This document shows positions 59,706-64,000 of a stretch of 64,000 nucleotides of DNA, piece after piece (position 1 is the stretch's first letter; each line of letters starts with the position of its first letter). The DNA comes from UMGS1696 sp963643035. GTDB lineage: Bacteria; Bacillota; Clostridia; Oscillospirales; CAG-272. The notes below the pieces were generated by a model, which was not told the origin of the DNA, ran no database searches, and saw only the letters and a list, made by a program, of their open reading frames with translations. Both the position numbers and the translations under genes were made by a program. Location: assembly GCA_963643035.1 (NCBI GenBank), contig CAVIKO010000003.1, forward strand, positions 24,948 to 88,947, read 5' to 3'.

Positions 59706-61838
59706 TCATTCTTCTCCAAATGCGTACCGCACCACGATGGTATGTACACTTTTTTTGGCCGTCTGCCATGACAGATGGTACTGCTCCGGCATCGTGACCT
59801 GATACTCCTTTGGTACGCCTTCGTTCAGATCGACAGCAAACCGATTGGTGCAGGTCAGTCCGGCAAGCACCCCGATGAGCGGTTGGATCGATAAGGTGAC
59901 GGTATGGTTGTCTACCTGACGTGTGATTGCCGCGTTTTCTCCATATAATTCCGGCTCTGCCAAGGAATGGAGATTGTATGTCACCGCTACCGGATGATCC
60001 GCCTCTATCTCGTCTGTGATCGTTACCGTGCGTCCTGCCAGACGGAAGGTGCGGATATACCGCGTGAGTGTCGGATACGCCGCTGTCAGATCCGTCCGTA
60101 CATGGGACACACCGTTTTTTTCGCCCCAATCGACGATCCGACCGACGGCGTGTACATCCCGATACGGCTGCCCCTCTCCGTCGATGAGAACCGCGTTTGC
60201 TGCGATTGTCTGATTCGTGTACCGCATATGGTGTGCCGTGCCGTATTCCCTGCCGAAATATCCGGATGGGGTGATAAACGATTTGCCACAATAGAAGAGG
60301 GCAAACGATCCCTGATCTGCAGGACGATGGCTGCCGGACGCAAATGGGGTCGCATGGATGAGCAGCGCCAGATCCCGCTCTATGTGCCGTACGTCCGTAT
60401 GGAGCGATGCGAAACCGGACTCCGGGAACACTGCCATATCCGCGACCGGTTCTGCCGGCGCGTTTGGAATCGGCGGAACCGGCAGGAAAATGTCCAGTAG
60501 ATGGAGAAGATACACATCCGGATCGGGGTATACCATCATACGTTCCCGTACAGAGGGATCTTCGCTCAATTCTCCATAGACCCGCATGGGATTTTGTGCG
60601 AAAAATCCGGGCCATTCTTTATCCTCCGGACGGCACCAGTATCCGTCACAGAACGGGTGATTCTCGTATGCCGGGTGGCAGAAGTGCAGGAGGAACTGCG
60701 CGTATCGACGATAAAACGGACGGGAGAGGTAATTTTTTCCGGTATATCTTGCGACCGCGCTGAAAAACGGCAGATACCACTTGGTATAACTGGTCGCGTA
60801 GAAGATACCCTCCGCCCAGCCACCGTCCTCCGTGCCGAAATAGGGGAAGATGCCGCCGTAGATCTCCGTAACGTAGGAAAGCCACCGCATACACTCCTCC
60901 GCCGATACGACGCCGCTGTCCTTCAATACAAGCGCGGCTTCACCGAGATAGGCAGGCAGCCGTCCGGCATGGGAATTACCCGGATTCGCCGAGAAGTCGA
61001 TCTGCCGCAGTCTGTCCTCGCACTGTCTTGCGTAGCATGCCACCGTTTGTGCCGCATATTTTCGTTCTTTTGGCGTGAGCAGCTCGTAGAGAAGGTCGTA
61101 TACCGCTGGGAAACAGCGCGCGTGGGACAGCCCGATCTCGTCTCCCCATTCGCCGCAGAGGGAGCAGGGACCAAGCGGATTCCAGTCGCATAGGGTCAGA
61201 AAGAGCTTTTTGGCGAACGCTCCGGCGTTCCGGTCGTCCAAAAGAAAAAAGGCGAGTGCACAAGCGACGAGATTTCGGTCGCAGTAATCGCGGTGTCTGC
61301 CGAAATATTCCCGATAGGCAAGGGCATCCGGATCTTTGTGAAATCGAGGTGGCGTGGGTAGTCCGTCCGCATAGGCAAGTGCGACGTTCCGGCGCAGTAC
61401 GGCAAGCTCCCGCTTGTGGCTTTTCCGCAATTCGGGCAGATCTTCCCTTGTGAAGAGATGGCGTGGATGACCGTCCGGGATCGCGTTCCAGATTTCCACC
61501 GCGCTCGGTCTTAGAAACGGTACGGCATCTGCGGTAATCCGGAACGACCAAATTCCTCTGTGCTCCTCAGCAGTGGTGCCGGCATTAGCGATCACATCCC
61601 ATGTATACGCACCCGGCGGCAGAATTTTCTCCGGAACGATCGCCATCCTTTCCGTTTTTCCCTCCCATGCCAGTTCACCGTTGTCGTCATAGACAAGCAC
61701 CGTGTAATCGGACACCTCCGGATCGCCTAAAAATGAGAATACCGGCGGTGTTTCCGAGGTGACACCTCCCTCTGCTGGATGCGGAAAAAGCTGTCCGAGC
61801 GCGGTTGGTGTCTTGCGGAATATTGCCAATTCACTCAC
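59706..61838 (-). CDS. Heparinase II/III-like protein with N-terminal DUF4962-type domain
   Basis: A 710-residue protein without a signal peptide. An N-terminal fibronectin-like part (FSFLGDPEVSDYTVLVYDDN) precedes a central (alpha/alpha)-barrel region (HLFTREDLPELRKS; NPGNSHAGRLPAYLGEAALV). The C-terminal heparinase-like beta sandwich contains FASGSHRPADQGSFALFYCG and YGTAHHMRYTNQT. Such proteins cleave uronic-acid polysaccharides by beta-elimination; the substrate is unknown and cytoplasmic action would need imported oligosaccharides. The start is probably the GTG at 61838, which overlaps the end of the acyltransferase gene, so the two are coupled. Confidence 0.78.
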   Translation of the reverse strand: MSELAIFRKTPTALGQLFPHPAEGGVTSETPPVFSFLGDPEVSDYTVLVYDDNGELAWEGKTERMAIVPEKILPPGAYTWDVIANAGTTAEEHRGIWSFRITADAVPFLRPSAVEIWNAIPDGHPRHLFTREDLPELRKSHKRELAVLRRNVALAYADGLPTPPRFHKDPDALAYREYFGRHRDYCDRNLVACALAFFLLDDRNAGAFAKKLFLTLCDWNPLGPCSLCGEWGDEIGLSHARCFPAVYDLLYELLTPKERKYAAQTVACYARQCEDRLRQIDFSANPGNSHAGRLPAYLGEAALVLKDSGVVSAEECMRWLSYVTEIYGGIFPYFGTEDGGWAEGIFYATSYTKWYLPFFSAVARYTGKNYLSRPFYRRYAQFLLHFCHPAYENHPFCDGYWCRPEDKEWPGFFAQNPMRVYGELSEDPSVRERMMVYPDPDVYLLHLLDIFLPVPPIPNAPAEPVADMAVFPESGFASLHTDVRHIERDLALLIHATPFASGSHRPADQGSFALFYCGKSFITPSGYFGREYGTAHHMRYTNQTIAANAVLIDGEGQPYRDVHAVGRIVDWGEKNGVSHVRTDLTAAYPTLTRYIRTFRLAGRTVTITDEIEADHPVAVTYNLHSLAEPELYGENAAITRQVDNHTVTLSIQPLIGVLAGLTCTNRFAVDLNEGVPKEYQVTMPEQYHLSWQTAKKSVHTIVVRYAFGEE

Positions 61839-62385
61839 CGTCCTTTTTCTCGTGAGAAAACCAATGGTATGCGCCTGTCTCCGGATCGATGCGACCCACC
61901 TGTTTTGCCGGAACACCCGCCATGATCGCGTAATCCGAGGTGGATTTCGTCACGACTGCGCCCGCGCATACAAGGTTGCATCTGCCTATCTTGACGCCTG
62001 CGGAGATCATAACATTGCTTGCCAGCCAGGAGCCTGCGCCGATCACAATAGAATCGTCGCCGTCCTTCTCGGTACGGGCGGAAAACCATCCCGTTTTCGG
62101 ATCGAACTTGTGATTTCCCGCAGCCAATGAACAATGCGGACCGATCAGGCAGTTGTCGCCTACGGTCACATCGCCGTTCAGGTAGGAATAAAGCCCGATA
62201 AAACAGTTTTTGCCGATCTGGTCGAGCGGCACCCGGATGATCGCTCCCGGTGCCACCATGATTCCGCGACCGCCCAATCCGAGAATTTCCGCACGGCGCA
62301 GATTGTCCGGTCCGTTATCGCTGCGATTGCAATATTCCGTCATCATGCGGAACATTTCCTCATTGATGGTGTATTTTTCAGACAT
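61831..62385 (-). CDS. Hexapeptide-repeat acyltransferase (left-handed beta-helix)
   Basis: A 184-residue acyltransferase of the LacA/CysE-like left-handed beta-helix type. The repeats run IGKNCFIGLYSYL, VGDNCLIGPHCSLA, IGAGSWLASNVMISAG and IGRCNLVCAGAVV. They are followed by the closing PAKQVGRI. The His in AAGNHKFDPKTG is the likely catalytic residue. The acceptor is probably a sugar hydroxyl or amine. The ATG at 62385 has AGGA upstream. It precedes and overlaps the heparinase-like gene, so the pair may act on an acylated acidic glycan. Confidence 0.83.
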   Translation of the reverse strand: MSEKYTINEEMFRMMTEYCNRSDNGPDNLRRAEILGLGGRGIMVAPGAIIRVPLDQIGKNCFIGLYSYLNGDVTVGDNCLIGPHCSLAAGNHKFDPKTGWFSARTEKDGDDSIVIGAGSWLASNVMISAGVKIGRCNLVCAGAVVTKSTSDYAIMAGVPAKQVGRIDPETGAYHWFSHEKKDGE

Positions 62386-62831
62386 ATGTATTTCCTGATC
62401 ATTATCCGGCAAAAGCACTTACCTTGCCGTGAATATTTTTATTGTAAAGGACCTTTATTGTCGATAAGATTCACATATGGAACTCTACTGTTCATCATCC
62501 CTTTTCCCACAGTGAAATACACATTAGCATTGAACCAATTATTGAATTTGAACAATGGAGAAGATTTCGTGCAGAACAACATAAGAAGATAGGAAAATGC
62601 AGTGAACAGTAAATAGATAACTAAATGGCGGCGATGCTCTTATCTTTGATTTTGGCATAGAGGTTGTAAAAGTTTGCTTTTTATATTCATTTCCTCACTT
62701 ACCAGACTCTATCGGTATCTTGTGATGTTTTTATGCTTTCTTTTGGATTGGTTTTCCATATTCCACACGTCAGGCCCCAGAATCGATACCGGAAGCCTGA
62801 AAGCCTGACGTGGAAAATTTTTACCGCGGAA
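62386..62831. other. AT-rich intergenic region with one palindrome
   Basis: No gene is supported here. TAAAGGACCTTTA at 62445-62457, upstream of the acyltransferase gene, is a 13-base palindrome that could be an operator. Nothing else stands out. Confidence 0.5.
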
Positions 62832-63353
62832 TTATTTTGCGAGGATCAGGGACACATTGGCTTCCTGCGCGAGGGACAGTGGGTTATCCCATACAAAGGA
62901 AGCGTCCTTTCCGATGCGGCTCTGTACGCCTGTTTCCAGTTCCGCAGCGGATTGTGCCGATGTACAGAATACGGCGATGATTCCTTTTCGCGTCCGCGAG
63001 ATTCTCCGGCAGCTTTGCGGCGAGCTGTCCCGGAATATCCTCTGTTTCCAGCGCAAACGACACCACATGGCAGTCCGCGCCGTTTACGATATGCAGCACA
63101 TCGCAGGGATCGATGTTTACAAAATAATCGGGGAATGTCACCGCCATTACTGTTTTCACAAACGCGGACAACGCCTCGTCTTCTTCCACTTCCAAAGCGG
63201 AATCGGAAATCGTAATGATCCGCTGTTCAGAAAAGATCAGCCGGTATTTCTTGACGCCGATCGTTGCCGCCGCATCCCCTCTGCCATCTGTTCGATTTTC
63301 AGTTTCAGCGCGGACGCGAGAGCATGCAGCTCTTTGTCCGTAGGAGCGTTCAT
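62832..63353 (-). pseudogene. Small protein gene broken by two frameshifts, unknown family
   Basis: The reading starts MNAPTDKELHALASALKLKI at 63353. It shifts at the GGGG run near 63276 into a second frame (AATIGVKKYRLIFSEQRI, VTFPDYFVNIDPCDVLHIVN). It returns to the first frame at the AAAA run near 62984, continues GIIAVFCTSAQSAAELETGV and ends at LILAK. Correcting one base at each run would give one protein of about 173 residues. No known family is recognised. Opposite single-base changes in two homopolymers suggest decay or base-calling errors. The ends of the three segments join naturally, so it was one gene. Confidence 0.6.
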
Positions 63354-63779
63354 TCTTATCCACACTCCGTTTTGCGTATCCTGCGTACGCACAAAATGAT
63401 TGCCGCTGAATCGTTAGTGTTGTCAATAATTTGTACAGTTTGCTAACCTGACACAAAATTAGGACTGAGTTGAAATTGAAGAAATTCTGAAATAACGCGA
63501 AAGATTCCTCATCTATAACCTGACAGCAACAGCTTCTACTCAAATGGGAGGTCACAAATAAATACATACCGTCAACGCGCCCTTTCGAAGTATAAGCGGT
63601 GACAAAGTTGCTAGATGAGTGTCATTCCGTTATATTTTAATTTTTTCCATGTAGAATATCTTTTTATAGTATACTCGATTTGTCACAAATATGCAAGTGA
63701 AAATCAAAGAAAATGAGAAAAAATCGAAACTTTTTTTGTTTTGTTCGCTCATTTATCCGATGAAATCTGTATCTGGATA

Positions 63780-64000
63780 GTGACTTTACCTCCGGTTTGT
63801 GGTATAATATGTCTGGGTAGAGTTTAAGCTCATGTCAGACAACACAATACCCGCAATCGTGAGAGCATCTATTCTGTCCGTCTGGGTTTCCCAGGGGATT
63901 CACTTCCGGTATTGACTGGTGTAAGGATACCTCGATTCATTGGATTGATGCTGGACATGGGGCTGCAAGGTACTTTATGACCTGTAACCTCGTGTTGAAT
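63780..64000 (+). promoter_or_regulatory. Promoter and untranslated, possibly structured RNA at the right edge
   Basis: GTGACT (63780-63785) and TATAAT (63803-63808) are 17 bases apart. The following 190 bases contain no usable reading frame but several hairpins: GTCTG/CAGAC (63811-63840), CTGGG-TTT-CCCAG (about 63881-63893) and AGGT/ACCT near 63968-63983. This may be the start of a non-coding RNA or a long leader; it continues beyond the window. Between 63354 and 63779 the sequence is AT-rich and nothing is recognised. Confidence 0.45.

Overview
The window looks like a scaffold from an uncultured Gram-positive Clostridia-type bacterium (Bacillota), probably assembled from a gut metagenome. 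The evidence is the gene order, lipoproteins with Gram-positive signal peptides, an S-layer-homology protein, sigma-A-type promoters (TTGACA, 17 bases, TATAAT), an Ile T-box leader and strong AGGAGG ribosome binding sites. Four runs of exactly ten Ns (10395, 20193, 53581, 54281) are scaffold joins, and two of them distort a gene. No rRNA, CRISPR array, prophage or intact insertion sequence is visible.

Layout. 1-3580 (minus): yicC-remA-gmk-rpoZ-priA, the conserved Firmicutes order without coaBC. 3776-6143 (minus): a membrane protein, a J-domain protein with a Cys-rich tail and a DUF5685 protein. 6336-9486: an AraC regulator divergent from a TIM-barrel glycosidase-like protein. 9610-12881: a CotH-kinase lipoprotein and a MATE exporter. 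13043-18681: a solute-binding lipoprotein facing a two-gene glycosidase operon (GH106-like, GH36-like). 18791-22052: a large SLH surface protein split by a gap. 22299-33715 (minus): miaB-ricA/ymcA-mutS-mutL-tgt followed by a lipoate module (lplA paralog, free-standing lipoyl domain, lipA, lplA). 33794-36063 (minus): NusG-II protein, Gx transporter and ApbE, resembling part of a flavin-based extracellular electron transfer locus. 36403-40990: a second solute-binding lipoprotein, tRNA-Leu(GAG) and a GH116 glycosidase. 41127-49410: a BlaI-type repressor, T-box-controlled type-2-like ileS, HPr, uvrC, rsmD, coaD. 49800-55358: an envelope-glycan operon (O-antigen-ligase-like, DUF4330, TagO/WecA-like, membrane protein, second DUF4330-like protein, small protein). 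55444-57666: a MATE exporter with a MerR regulator. 57833-59466: small membrane proteins. 59706-62385: a heparinase-II/III-like protein with a hexapeptide acyltransferase. 62832-63353: a small gene broken by two frameshifts. The right edge holds a promoter and a possibly structured untranslated RNA.

The accessory genes point to a glycan-foraging, surface-decorated lifestyle: several glycosidases and a lyase-like protein, two orphan solute-binding lipoproteins, S-layer and polymer-assembly genes. The most unusual signals are non-coding. One is a 70-95 bp inverted-repeat (MITE-like) family with at least seven copies between genes. The other is a roughly 100 bp repeat family with internal hairpins, found at 11.1 kb and 34.9 kb.
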